Assembly (NCBI GenBank): GCA_024643655.1 | Contig: JAHEMM010000008.1 | Location: forward strand, 18,216 to 63,280 | DNA from: Chitinophagaceae bacterium | GTDB lineage: Bacteria; Bacteroidota; Bacteroidia; Chitinophagales; Chitinophagaceae | DNA length: 45,065 bases | Direction: 5' to 3' | Shown: piece by piece, positions 17,957-26,296 of the stretch | Layout of the letters: every line of letters starts with the position of its first letter | How positions within the stretch are numbered: the first letter of the stretch is position 1 | Translations under genes and position numbers: made by a program | The notes under the pieces: generated by a model | Database searches by the model: none | Told to the model about the DNA's origin: nothing | Seen by the model: only the letters and a program-made list of their open reading frames with translations

Positions 17957-19393
17957 TTAAAAGATTGACTTGCGATGTAAAAATAACCCGTTTTGCCCTA
18001 TTGCATTAAAGCTATATTCCAATTTGAAAGTTACATCATAAAAAGTAACAATATCTATCCCAAAACCGCCAGAGTAAAGCATTTTGTTTGACAAGAAATT
18101 ATTGCCCGGTTCTGGATTATAAACATACCCGGTGTTGCCATATACTTTTCCAAAAATACGTATTGGAATTTTTTGTTTTTCTTTTCCTTTTTTTGCAGGC
18201 ACTTTAATATTGAAGTTGAACATCTCACGGGCAATGGTAGCTTTTAAAAAACCCCCGGCTGCACCATCAATTACAAAGTATTCATACCCTTGTAAATAAA
18301 TCTCGCCATATCCCAAAAAACGTTGGTTATAATAGGGTTGTCTAAATGGAGCTTTAAGGCCTCCATAAATTTGCAAATCAAAAAAAGTCTTTTTAGCCAC
18401 AGGCCATATAGCGTTTCCCTGTGCAGATACTTCCCAAATGTTTATTGGACTATTCAATCCTCTCTTTCTTAAAAAGAGTTTTAGAGCATATCCCTTTGTA
18501 GGATAAGGGATATAATTCAAATCAAAATAGGTCATTGAATAACTCAATTCTGGAAATGAAATACTTTTTCTTCCATTAGTAAAAAATGAAGGGTTTTTTT
18601 TGATGATGGTATCACTAACAGTTTCTTTTGAAAACCCAAAACCAAAAGTATGGCGGGTTTTTATTGCTCTTCGATAAGAGACTTCTGCAAATCCATTAAC
18701 GAATCTTCGAACAAAAGATTCATCTTCCTTAAAGAAAGCCTGCTTATCCTGAATTGTAGCATAATTTATCTCTTTGTTTTTACCAGCATTAAATGAAACC
18801 TTAGCACCCCATTTTAGTTTTTTGTCGATATATAATCTATCATAGCTTAAAGCCAATTGCTTGGTATAACCATTTACCCACCTAAATCTTAATTTATCAT
18901 TTACACCTGATACATTATAATAATTGAGTTTGGCGCCATATTCTACCCTATTCAAATTTGCTTTTTGTTCTACAAGCCATTGATTCAAATTACGGTCAAC
19001 CGGTTTGAAATACGGAAGAGGAAACAAGTACCATCTTTCCTTTACGGCAACCGTAATATTGATTGTATTTGCTTCAAAATTTTTGGCAGCAACTACAACG
19101 GAATTGAATAGTGTTGAATTCATCAGCTGATTCTTAGCAACTTCAAACTTTTCAACTAAAACATCCAATGTATAACTGTCTCCTTTTTTAAATGGAAGCT
19201 CTCGAAGGATAATATATTTTTTTGTTTTTTTATTGCCGACAATATCAATTTCACCAACTTTAACTACTGCTGACGGTAAAACATTTTGAGGATTACTATT
19301 TACAGAATCAATATGTGTAATTTGTGCTGTGAGCACATGACACCACAGAAAAGATGAAACAATAAAAAGATGATATTTTTTTTCCAGCCTCAT
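17957..19393 (-). CDS. Omp85-like outer-membrane protein with a single POTRA domain
   Basis: A 478-residue protein with a signal peptide (MRLEKKYHLFIVSSFLWCHV to about residue 24) when started at ATG 19393; a TTG seven codons upstream is less likely. Residues about 42-120 look like one POTRA domain (VGEIDIVGNKKTKKYIILRE, then LMNSTLFNSVVV and ITVAVKERWYLFPLPYFKP). The rest has alternating amphipathic strands, including LGYGEIYLQGYEYFVIDG, and ends in SIF, a normal aromatic barrel terminus. This fits the BamA/TamA superfamily but is shorter than BamA and has one POTRA instead of several. The substrate or partner is unknown. Confidence 0.75.
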   Translation of the reverse strand: MRLEKKYHLFIVSSFLWCHVLTAQITHIDSVNSNPQNVLPSAVVKVGEIDIVGNKKTKKYIILRELPFKKGDSYTLDVLVEKFEVAKNQLMNSTLFNSVVVAAKNFEANTINITVAVKERWYLFPLPYFKPVDRNLNQWLVEQKANLNRVEYGAKLNYYNVSGVNDKLRFRWVNGYTKQLALSYDRLYIDKKLKWGAKVSFNAGKNKEINYATIQDKQAFFKEDESFVRRFVNGFAEVSYRRAIKTRHTFGFGFSKETVSDTIIKKNPSFFTNGRKSISFPELSYSMTYFDLNYIPYPTKGYALKLFLRKRGLNSPINIWEVSAQGNAIWPVAKKTFFDLQIYGGLKAPFRQPYYNQRFLGYGEIYLQGYEYFVIDGAAGGFLKATIAREMFNFNIKVPAKKGKEKQKIPIRIFGKVYGNTGYVYNPEPGNNFLSNKMLYSGGFGIDIVTFYDVTFKLEYSFNAIGQNGLFLHRKSIF

Positions 19394-19458
19394 AACTATT
19401 AACAGGGGGAGCAACTAGGTTAGCCGGATTAGTAAATTATTTATTCTTTGACAACCGG

Positions 19459-20121
19459 TTATACTTTAAGGTAGTTCATAAGATTATCAAAATTACTCCG
19501 GAGTTCATTTTCATACATTTCTTCACCAATAAAATACTTCACAGTATATTCATACCGTTGAAAAGTAGATACAATATCTGAAACTTCTGACTTATTAATA
19601 CGAAGTGTTACCTGCATCATACCCGTTTCCCCATCATTACTTGTGTTTAGTTGCGTAATCTGAGCATCATTCATTTCTACAAGCTTACTTACTTCAGCAA
19701 AAGAGTAATTATTACTTGCCAATTCCAAAACAATTAAACCGCCAGGTTCATTTAAGCTCATAAAGTCTGAAGCATGTTTTAGCAGATCATTATAAGATAC
19801 TACACCGATTAATTCGTTATCGCTTGAAACAACAGGTACAATACTAAGTCCATATTCTCCGGCTAATTGAACCGCTTTGAGAAAATGATCGTCATCTTTA
19901 ACTGATATTAATGCAAAAGATTGTTGCAATACTTGCAAAGGGTCATTATCGTTTTCAGCCATTAAAAGATCATCTTCACTAATTATACCTATGTATTTGT
20001 CTGCTTCGATAATTGGTAAATGTGTAACCTGATTATCATTCATGAGTTGCAATACCTGATAAACCTTATCCGTAAGGCGTATTGAAGGAAGAGAATGTGT
20101 TAATAGTTCATTAGTCAACAT
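19459..20121 (-). CDS. Tandem CBS-domain protein
   Basis: A 220-residue cytoplasmic protein. Two CBS motifs occupy about residues 5-125 (VTHLPIIEADKYIGIISEDD and SIVPVVSSDNELIGVVSYND), which usually bind adenine nucleotides as a sensor. The C-terminal part (about 135-210), with QVTLRINKSEVSDIVSTFQR, resembles an ACT-like regulatory fold. I start at ATG 20121; a TTG seven codons upstream is also in frame. This protein commonly precedes nadK in Bacteroidota, but its job is not established. Confidence 0.82.
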   Translation of the reverse strand: MLTNELLTHSLPSIRLTDKVYQVLQLMNDNQVTHLPIIEADKYIGIISEDDLLMAENDNDPLQVLQQSFALISVKDDDHFLKAVQLAGEYGLSIVPVVSSDNELIGVVSYNDLLKHASDFMSLNEPGGLIVLELASNNYSFAEVSKLVEMNDAQITQLNTSNDGETGMMQVTLRINKSEVSDIVSTFQRYEYTVKYFIGEEMYENELRSNFDNLMNYLKV

Positions 20122-20186
20122 GGATATCGGCTTTATTCTCAATTGAAAGATACATTGTATTCATAACAATGTAAAGACATCGATGA

Positions 20187-20963
20187 TTAGGTAATTGATG
20201 CAGGTTCATTCATTTTTTTCAAAAATTTATGTAGTATAGCGTTAAATTCATCAGGCACCTCCATCATCGGTGCATGACCACATTTATCAATAAAATGCAA
20301 CTCACTGTTTGGAATCAGCTTATTAAACTCTTTGGCAACAAAGGGTGGTGTAATTGTATCATTATTTCCCCAGGCTAATAAAGTAGGCTGCTTGATCTGA
20401 TTTAGCTCTTCTCCCAAATTATTTCTTATGGCACTTTTGGCCAGTGCAATTATTTTAATGACTTTAATGCGATTATTGGTCATACTATACACTTCATCTA
20501 CCAATTCCTTTGTAGCAGTTGCCGGATCGTAAAAAGTTAATTCTGTTTTTTTCTTTATGTATTCGTAATCGCCTCTTTTCGGATAACTATCTCCCATTCC
20601 ATTTTCAAACAACCCAGAACTTCCTGTTAAAATCAAAGACTTTATTCTTTCCGGATGTTTTAAAGTGTGCACTAATGCCACATGGCCACCTAATGAATTT
20701 CCTAACAAATGAATCCCATTATAATCTCTCGCCTCGATAAATTTATGAACATATTTTGCCAGACCGCCAACAGAAGTATTCAAAATATCCATATCAAGTA
20801 ATGGCAATATTGGTACAACAACTTTATAATGTTGCTTGAAATATTCAACCAGTGATTTAAAATTACTTAATGCGCCAAAAAGGCCATGCAGCAAAACCAG
20901 CGGTTCGCCAGTTCCTTCTTCAATAAACTTGAACTTATTGTGTTCTTTAATTTCGTAATCCAT
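20187..20963 (-). CDS. Alpha/beta hydrolase
   Basis: A 258-residue cytoplasmic alpha/beta-hydrolase fold enzyme. The oxyanion-hole region is LVLLHGLFGALSNF (about 22-35), the nucleophile elbow is LGNSLGGHVAL (serine near residue 91), the acid lies around WGNNDTITPP and the base histidine in DKCGHAPMMEVP near the C-terminus, so the triad is complete. Substrates of this family are very diverse and nothing here fixes one. It is 65 nt upstream of the CBS gene on the same strand and probably heads the envelope cluster transcript. Confidence 0.85.
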   Translation of the reverse strand: MDYEIKEHNKFKFIEEGTGEPLVLLHGLFGALSNFKSLVEYFKQHYKVVVPILPLLDMDILNTSVGGLAKYVHKFIEARDYNGIHLLGNSLGGHVALVHTLKHPERIKSLILTGSSGLFENGMGDSYPKRGDYEYIKKKTELTFYDPATATKELVDEVYSMTNNRIKVIKIIALAKSAIRNNLGEELNQIKQPTLLAWGNNDTITPPFVAKEFNKLIPNSELHFIDKCGHAPMMEVPDEFNAILHKFLKKMNEPASIT

Positions 20964-21166
20964 AGCTGCTTATTCTTCTTAACCTACCAATATTCGGTTT
21001 TCTTTGTTGCAAAATAATCGTTTTATGCAAAAAATCAACAGATTATAACACAAAACAATGTATATCAGGACAAATATAAGCGTCAATAGCATCTTTTAAT
21101 CAGTTGTTTTTGCTAGTTTTTCCTTTAAGTTAAAATTTGCTCGGATAATCTCAAAAAGAAAATAAT

Positions 21167-21709
21167 TTAATTTTTTGAAATATTTAAGGCGACGCCTTCA
21201 AAAAAGGATTTCAAGTCTTCAAACATATCCTTGAATAAGGGTATAACTGACCCAAAACCATTAATAGCTTTTGGTCCCCAAGGCTCCACAAAAGAGTAAG
21301 TCATCGATTTGCTGATAGTGTCAGGTTGTAACATTTTCAGTTGTTCTGCATAAAAAATCAATACGCTGAAAACTGTTATATAAATGACAGAAAATAAAAC
21401 AATACCTCCAATTTTGTTTAACCACCCCATCATAGCAAACTGTACTGTTTTCTCAATTAATTTGCCGCCAAGGCGAATCAATAATATAACCAACATAAAT
21501 ACTGTAGCGAATGAAATTACTGGCAACCATTCGTCTGACAGGTTTACTGCTTTACCTAAATACGAAGCCATTACAACTGAAAGTTTCATAGCTGCAGCTA
21601 ACCCAATAATTACTGCTACAAGGGAAAATAAACCAATAATTAAACCTCGCTGATACCCTTTTAAAATGGCAAGCACAAGAACAGCAGCAAATATGAGATC
21701 TAATAACAT
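21167..21709 (-). CDS. CvpA family membrane protein
   Basis: A 180-residue inner-membrane protein with about four helices (2-20, 25-45, 60-82 and 95-120). It begins MLLDLIFAAVLVLAILKGYQ and continues RGLIIGLFSLVAVIIGLAAA, the family pattern. CvpA proteins are named for a role in colicin V production and are now linked to envelope stress, but the mechanism is unclear. It lies 56 nt downstream of the yqeY-like gene on the same strand. Confidence 0.88.
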   Translation of the reverse strand: MLLDLIFAAVLVLAILKGYQRGLIIGLFSLVAVIIGLAAAMKLSVVMASYLGKAVNLSDEWLPVISFATVFMLVILLIRLGGKLIEKTVQFAMMGWLNKIGGIVLFSVIYITVFSVLIFYAEQLKMLQPDTISKSMTYSFVEPWGPKAINGFGSVIPLFKDMFEDLKSFFEGVALNISKN

Positions 21710-21765
21710 TTAGATGTTTGATGAATAACGTCAGATATAGTTTGATATTTTAATCAATCTATTTT

Positions 21766-22221
21766 TCAGCTTTTCGATAACAACTCTTTCACTAATGTGG
21801 AAATCGTTTTACCATCTGCCCTACCTGCCAATTGTTTGGTTGCAGCCCCCATAACTTTCCCCATATCTGCAGGCGAAGAAGCCCCTACTTCTGAAATAAT
21901 TTTTATAAGTTCTTTTTTTACTTCTTCAACAGACAGTTGTTTGGGAAGGAACTTTTCAATCACCGCAATTTCTTCTTCTTCCTTATTGGCCAGGTCTTCT
22001 CTGTTTTGTTGTTGAAATATTTCTAATGAATCTTTTCGTTGTTTCACCAATTTTTGCAGCAATTTCATCTCATCATCTTCTGATAATTCTCCTCCTGCAC
22101 CTTCAGAAGTCTTTGCAAGTAAAATAGCGGCTTTTACTGCTCGCAAGCTTCTTAACGCTGCTTCATTTTTTGCAATCATTGCAGCTTTTAGTTCGGTCAT
22201 TATTTTTTGTTCGAGATTCAT
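21766..22221 (-). CDS. GatB/YqeY domain protein
   Basis: A 151-residue helical protein of the YqeY family, which resembles the tail domain of the GatB amidotransferase subunit. Characteristic segments are ALRSLRAVKAAIL, a central charged helical stretch (about 50-85), KFLPKQLSVEEVKKEL and the C-terminal PADMGKVMGAATKQLAGRAD. The domain is suspected to bind tRNA, but no activity is proven for stand-alone proteins. It precedes cvpA. Confidence 0.92.
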   Translation of the reverse strand: MNLEQKIMTELKAAMIAKNEAALRSLRAVKAAILLAKTSEGAGGELSEDDEMKLLQKLVKQRKDSLEIFQQQNREDLANKEEEEIAVIEKFLPKQLSVEEVKKELIKIISEVGASSPADMGKVMGAATKQLAGRADGKTISTLVKELLSKS

Positions 22222-22270
22222 ATCTATTAAATTAAATTTATTTCTGTGTATGGTTTCATATTCCTGCCAA

Positions 22271-22621
22271 TCAATCCGCTTTATTCTCCTTTAATTGCTT
22301 TTCTTTGAACTTTTCGTAAAAGTCGTGAGCAAACTTTTTCATTTCCTCTACTTGTTCTGTGTATTTAGTAGCACGGCCATAAGTATCTGCCATTGTCATC
22401 ATTGTTTGAAAAAAGAAATCAGCCATTTCGTCAACCATCATATCCTTTGTCCAAAGGTCAATACGAAGGGCTGCTTTATCTGCACTATCCCAGAATGAAA
22501 TCATCATTGCTTTTGCTTTCTGTGCATTTTCTGCACCAGTATCTGTTGCACTCCATGAAATGGAATCCGGCACACGGTTTTCATCGGTCACTACATCTAT
22601 AGTAATTGTAGATTTATTCAT
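22271..22621 (-). CDS. gldC: Gliding motility protein GldC
   Basis: A 116-residue soluble protein. It shows the GldC pattern: an N-terminal beta-strand (STITIDVVTDENRVPDSISW), SATD, then IDLWTKDMMVDEMADFF, followed by helices ending in a lysine-rich tail. GldC is an accessory component of Bacteroidota gliding linked to the type IX secretion machinery and probably acts in the cytoplasm. Homologues occur even in non-gliding species. No other gld genes are adjacent apart from the distant GldE-like protein at 29954. Confidence 0.85.
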   Translation of the reverse strand: MNKSTITIDVVTDENRVPDSISWSATDTGAENAQKAKAMMISFWDSADKAALRIDLWTKDMMVDEMADFFFQTMMTMADTYGRATKYTEQVEEMKKFAHDFYEKFKEKQLKENKAD

Positions 22622-22649
22622 TAGCTTGTTTTATTTTATTTAAAAAGAG

Positions 22650-22657
22650 CAAAGGTA
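22650..22657 (-). promoter_or_regulatory. Predicted minus-7 box of gldC
   Basis: A perfect TACCTTTG on the minus strand at 22657-22650. The predicted start near 22645 leaves a leader of about 24 nt before the ATG at 22621. Confidence 0.45.
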
Positions 22658-22704
22658 ATACATCGTTATGATGAAAATGAACAGTGAAGTATCCATTATT
22701 GAAT

Positions 22705-23829
22705 TCAACTGATTATTTTTTGCATGTTTTGCCAAAGTAATTGAGCGACAATATCCCAATTATAATTTTGCTCACAATTTTTCCCTTTTACAAGTAATTC
22801 ATTCCGCATTCGCTCATCCTTGTATAATAACATCATTCTATCTGCAATTGCCGTGTGACTATTGTCCTCCATATAAAGTATTGCATCCTTTGCTATTTCT
22901 TTCATTGAATTTGTAGCAATTGCAATAACAGGGACTTCCATTTTCATAGCTTCAATGACCAACACTGGAAATTCTTCAATAAATGAAGGATTCACAAATC
23001 CATATGCAGCTCCAATTAAATTTACCAAAGTGATTGTATCCAAATCGTCAACCAGTACAACATCATTTCTGTATTTATAAGATTGCAGGTCTTTTTTTAA
23101 AGATCTGTATGCGGGATCTATTTTACCTGCTAAAACTAATTTCATACTCGTCTGTTGCCGCTTCTTAAAAATTGAAAACGCCTTTAATAAAGTCATCAGA
23201 TTTTTCCCGGCATGTATTTCCCCAGCATAAATAAAATACTCTTTTCCTTCTGTATAACTATTTTTTATCGCTTCTTTATCATGCAGGCTTAGCGGTTGAA
23301 AAATTTTTCTGACACCACTATGAACTGTTACGATTTTTGATTCTTCAACTCTATATTTATCAGTTATTTCATTCTTCAAAAAATTAGAAACTGTAATAAT
23401 TAGATTGGCTTTTTCTAAAAATCTGGACGTTTTCTTTTTTTTGTATGCCGCAATAGATTTTTTCACAAATAACGGCTGATACAAAAAAGCAAGATCATGC
23501 ATGATTATGCATTGAGGAACGTTTGTTTTCAGAGAACAAAATCCATCGCAGGAAACAAACAAATCTGCTTTTATTTTTTTTAAAACCAAGGGGATTTTTA
23601 TATCATACCAATATTTTAATAGCAATGGATTGCTGGCAAGAGGAGTGATAATATGCGGCTTTATATTATCACTGGTTATAAATCGCTCCTCAAACGGTCG
23701 ATCAAAAATGTAAATAAACTCATGTTCGGAATGCTGCTTTGCAATCCTTGAAAAAGTTTCAAAGATAAAATTACTTACACTTTCCTGCTGACCAGAAAGC
23801 ATGAACCTCGTATTTATCGCAATGATCAT
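22705..23829 (-). CDS. Glycosyltransferase, family 4 (GT-B fold)
   Basis: A 374-residue GT-B glycosyltransferase. The C-terminal Rossmann domain carries YFIYAGEIHAGKNLMTLLKA (donor-domain start), KLVLAGKID, and the GT4 E-x7-E motif in FVNPSFIEEFPVLVIEAMKM, which binds the nucleotide sugar. The N-terminal half is the acceptor domain (IAINTRFMLSGQQESVSNF). It likely transfers a sugar in surface polysaccharide or glycolipid synthesis; donor and acceptor are unknown. The start is ATG 23829; the in-frame TTG at 23841 falls in the minus-7 box. Confidence 0.9.
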   Translation of the reverse strand: MIIAINTRFMLSGQQESVSNFIFETFSRIAKQHSEHEFIYIFDRPFEERFITSDNIKPHIITPLASNPLLLKYWYDIKIPLVLKKIKADLFVSCDGFCSLKTNVPQCIIMHDLAFLYQPLFVKKSIAAYKKKKTSRFLEKANLIITVSNFLKNEITDKYRVEESKIVTVHSGVRKIFQPLSLHDKEAIKNSYTEGKEYFIYAGEIHAGKNLMTLLKAFSIFKKRQQTSMKLVLAGKIDPAYRSLKKDLQSYKYRNDVVLVDDLDTITLVNLIGAAYGFVNPSFIEEFPVLVIEAMKMEVPVIAIATNSMKEIAKDAILYMEDNSHTAIADRMMLLYKDERMRNELLVKGKNCEQNYNWDIVAQLLWQNMQKIIS

Positions 23830-23838
23830 AAATGAGAG

Positions 23839-23846
23839 CAAAGGTA
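23839..23846 (-). promoter_or_regulatory. Predicted minus-7 box of the glycosyltransferase gene
   Basis: TACCTTTG on the minus strand at 23846-23839, ending 10 nt before the ATG at 23829, which implies a leader of about 5 nt. No minus-33 element was found at the right distance. Confidence 0.45.
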
Positions 23847-24081
23847 TTGTTTGTGCGAACTACTGCGTAATTCATCTTAACACAAATAATTTCTTTATCA
23901 AGTGATTTCATTTTTTACTGTATCGATTTACTTATTTTAAAATGGACAAATTTATACGAGTAAATACTGTGGATATTCATTAATTACCGAGTCAAAAGAA
24001 GGTCACTTATACAATTGTATACTGAATCTATTGCTATTACTTTTATTCTTACAATCTGTGTAAAATCCAAAACTAAAACCT

Positions 24082-25284
24082 ATGAAAAATATCTACTTCC
24101 GTAACTTTTTATTACTTATGTTTTTATTAATACAACTGTTAAGTAACCAAAAAGCAAAAGCTCAATGCCCATATGGGATAACCCCCGGACAAGTATCTTA
24201 TGACACAACAATCATAACACCAGCTGGAATCAACACTTTACTTGTTAAATTTCCTCAAGCTAATCCTTTTGATGGGCTACTTACTTGTTTACGACTATGT
24301 ATTACGATTACCGGTGTTGTTGATTCAGTAAGTGTAGAAAACAATTCAGCTTCGCCTCAAACTGCTGATGTTTATTATATAAGAACAGACCAGATAAACG
24401 GGCCTGGCTTAAGCGGGCCACTAACCAATAGCATAAATTATCATTACGGTCCTTTTGCATTGGGTGCCACAAATGGGGTTTTAGGCTCTGGCCCGGACTT
24501 TACCTCTATTTCAAAAGATACGTTGTTAAATGCGGTAACCAACTGTACTACCATTACAAACGCTGATTCGCTCTTCCAGTTTTATGGGCAAGATAGTGTT
24601 ACCTATCTATATAATATTACAGCTTTTACTAATGTAACTTGTACCGGAGGTAATTATAATAGCTCTGTTTCAACTTCAGCTTTAGTACGGTTTCGCTTTG
24701 AATACTGCACTTGTCCCGGATTAATATTGCCACTTGGTATTAGTGATTTTAAAATAGAAAGGATTGCTGAAAACAGGGCTTCTTTGATATGGAATGAAAT
24801 TCAGACAGCCGAAAATTCTGCTTTCCATTATGAAGTTGAAATGAGCCGGGATGGAAAAAATTTTACTTCTCAGGGAATATTAAATGCCGGTAATCCAATA
24901 AACACTCCATACCGATTTATATTTTCGAGTAATTTGAAAGCGAGTATAGAATACTATTTCAGGATAAGACAGGTATTTGCAAATGGATACAGCCGTTTTT
25001 CTGAAATACGTAGAATTACACTGAAAAACTCTCAGACTTCTCCATTTATATTATACCCAAACCCTTCAAACAGTGTTGTTGGTATCAAATTTGATAATAT
25101 TCAGAGCGAAAAAAAGGTTGTTGAGATTTTTAATTCGCAGGCACAAAAGGTAATAAGTAAAGAAATTGTGGTTTCGGGTTCTTTTTATCAATTAGCAACG
25201 CCGTTACAAAAAGGGATGTATTGGATTCGGGTAAGAGATGTAGCGACCGGCTTGTCAAGTGTCAATCAACTTTTTATTAAATGA
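24082..25284 (+). CDS. Secreted protein with type IX secretion sorting domain
   Basis: A 400-residue exported protein. A signal peptide (about 1-28, ending QKAKAQ) is followed by a cysteine-containing domain with no clear homology (about 29-212), a fibronectin-III-like beta domain beginning LPLGISDFKIERIAENRASL, and a C-terminal type A sorting domain starting FILYPNPSNSVVGIKF and ending LSSVNQLFIK. The sorting domain directs export by the type IX system and attachment to, or release from, the cell surface. The N-terminal domain function is not recognisable. It is monocistronic with a strong terminator. Confidence 0.88.
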   Translation: MKNIYFRNFLLLMFLLIQLLSNQKAKAQCPYGITPGQVSYDTTIITPAGINTLLVKFPQANPFDGLLTCLRLCITITGVVDSVSVENNSASPQTADVYYIRTDQINGPGLSGPLTNSINYHYGPFALGATNGVLGSGPDFTSISKDTLLNAVTNCTTITNADSLFQFYGQDSVTYLYNITAFTNVTCTGGNYNSSVSTSALVRFRFEYCTCPGLILPLGISDFKIERIAENRASLIWNEIQTAENSAFHYEVEMSRDGKNFTSQGILNAGNPINTPYRFIFSSNLKASIEYYFRIRQVFANGYSRFSEIRRITLKNSQTSPFILYPNPSNSVVGIKFDNIQSEKKVVEIFNSQAQKVISKEIVVSGSFYQLATPLQKGMYWIRVRDVATGLSSVNQLFIK

Positions 25285-25314
25285 CCTCTTGGTGGAAGAG
25301 GATGGTGGCTTGTA

Positions 25315-25349
25315 AAAGGGGCCTTTTTCCAAGGCCCCTTTCTTTTTTT
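25315..25349 (+). terminator. Terminator of the T9SS cargo gene
   Basis: AAAGGGGCCTT (25315-25325) pairs with AAGGCCCCTTT (25331-25341) around TTTCC, followed by a T-rich tract. A small CCTCTT/AAGAGG hairpin (25285-25301) precedes it. Confidence 0.92.
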
Positions 25350-25460
25350 CTCTTCTTAGCTTTAACGGCAGAACACCCCTTATAGAGGCTTCAGATAATA
25401 TTTTATTTTAATCTTAAACTATCCACTTTAGTTTCACTTTCAATTTCAAACTTCTTTATC

Positions 25461-25468
25461 TACATTTG
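25461..25468 (+). promoter_or_regulatory. Predicted minus-7 box directly before the DUF4290 start
   Basis: TACATTTG, a perfect TAnnTTTG, ends 5 nt before the ATG at 25473. With the usual spacing the transcript would start at or next to the A of the ATG. Confidence 0.5.
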
Positions 25469-25472
25469 TTTT

Positions 25473-26168
25473 ATGGATTTAGAAAATATGGAATATAATA
25501 CGACCAGAAATCATCTTACGATGAGAGAATATGGTCGGCATGTACAGAAAATGGTAGAGCATATAATGACGATTGAAGACCCTGAACGTCGTCAACGAAA
25601 TGCACAAGCAGTCATAGAATTAATGGGTTTTTTAAACCCACATTTGAAAAATGTGGAAGATTTTCGTCATAAACTATGGGATCACCTTTTTTTAATCTCA
25701 GATTTTACATTAGATGTAAAATCTCCATATCCTATACCTACCAGAGAAACATTAAAGGCAAAACCCGACCCTCTTCCATATCCAAGCAGTAATCCTAAGT
25801 TTTCTCATCTTGGCAAAAACCTTGAAGTAATAATTGATAAGGCTTTAGCAGAACAGGATCCTGATAAAAAACTGGGTCTTTCAAATGCGATTGCATACTA
25901 CATGAAACTTGCTTATAACAATTGGCATAAAGAAATTGTACATGATGATGCTATCCAAAGTGAATTAAATGTTATCACAAAAGGGCAAATCACTTTTACT
26001 AATACGCCTTATGTAAAAGCTTTTCGTCCGCAACAGGAAAATCGTGGTGGCGGCCGTAGAGACAACAGAGGCGGCGCTGGTCGCCGAGATAACCGCGGTG
26101 GAAGTGGTGGTGGCCGTAGAGACAACAGAGGCGGCAGTAGCGGATCTTATAAGAAGAAAAGATATTAA
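25473..26168 (+). CDS. DUF4290 protein with RGG-like repeat tail
   Basis: A 231-residue protein. Residues about 1-185 match DUF4290, a helical domain found next to murA in many Bacteroidota (EYNTTRNHLTMREYGRHVQK, FLNPHLKNVEDFRHKLWDHL). Residues about 188-231 are low-complexity: three copies of GRRDNRGG separated by short Gly/Ser/Ala linkers, ending SYKKKRY. Such arginine-glycine boxes often bind RNA or disordered partners, so an RNA-linked role is conceivable but unproven. The start is ATG 25473, which matches the family N-terminus. murA follows 128 nt downstream on the same strand. Confidence 0.85.
   Translation: MDLENMEYNTTRNHLTMREYGRHVQKMVEHIMTIEDPERRQRNAQAVIELMGFLNPHLKNVEDFRHKLWDHLFLISDFTLDVKSPYPIPTRETLKAKPDPLPYPSSNPKFSHLGKNLEVIIDKALAEQDPDKKLGLSNAIAYYMKLAYNNWHKEIVHDDAIQSELNVITKGQITFTNTPYVKAFRPQQENRGGGRRDNRGGAGRRDNRGGSGGGRRDNRGGSSGSYKKKRY
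26046..26135 (+). repeat. GC-rich 30-bp tandem repeat encoding GRRDNRGG units
   Basis: A 30-bp unit at 26046-26075 recurs almost exactly at 26106-26135 (one base different), with a more diverged copy between them. The block is much more GC-rich than its surroundings. It lies in frame inside the DUF4290 gene. Confidence 0.9.
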
Positions 26169-26296
26169 TATAAAGTATATAATTAAGGTTTTAGATTTGA
26201 GGTTGGTGTATTTTACATCAACCTTTTCATTTAATAGGCATTCTGATTACCTTTCAGAAAATTAAAAATTCATTTATTTCAAATACAAAGTTCCAA

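Noticed and set aside
26044-26265. 73-codon frame overlapping the RGG repeat
   Set aside because: It is a shifted reading of the GC-rich repeat (Val/Ala/Glu-rich) and runs past the stop of the real gene.
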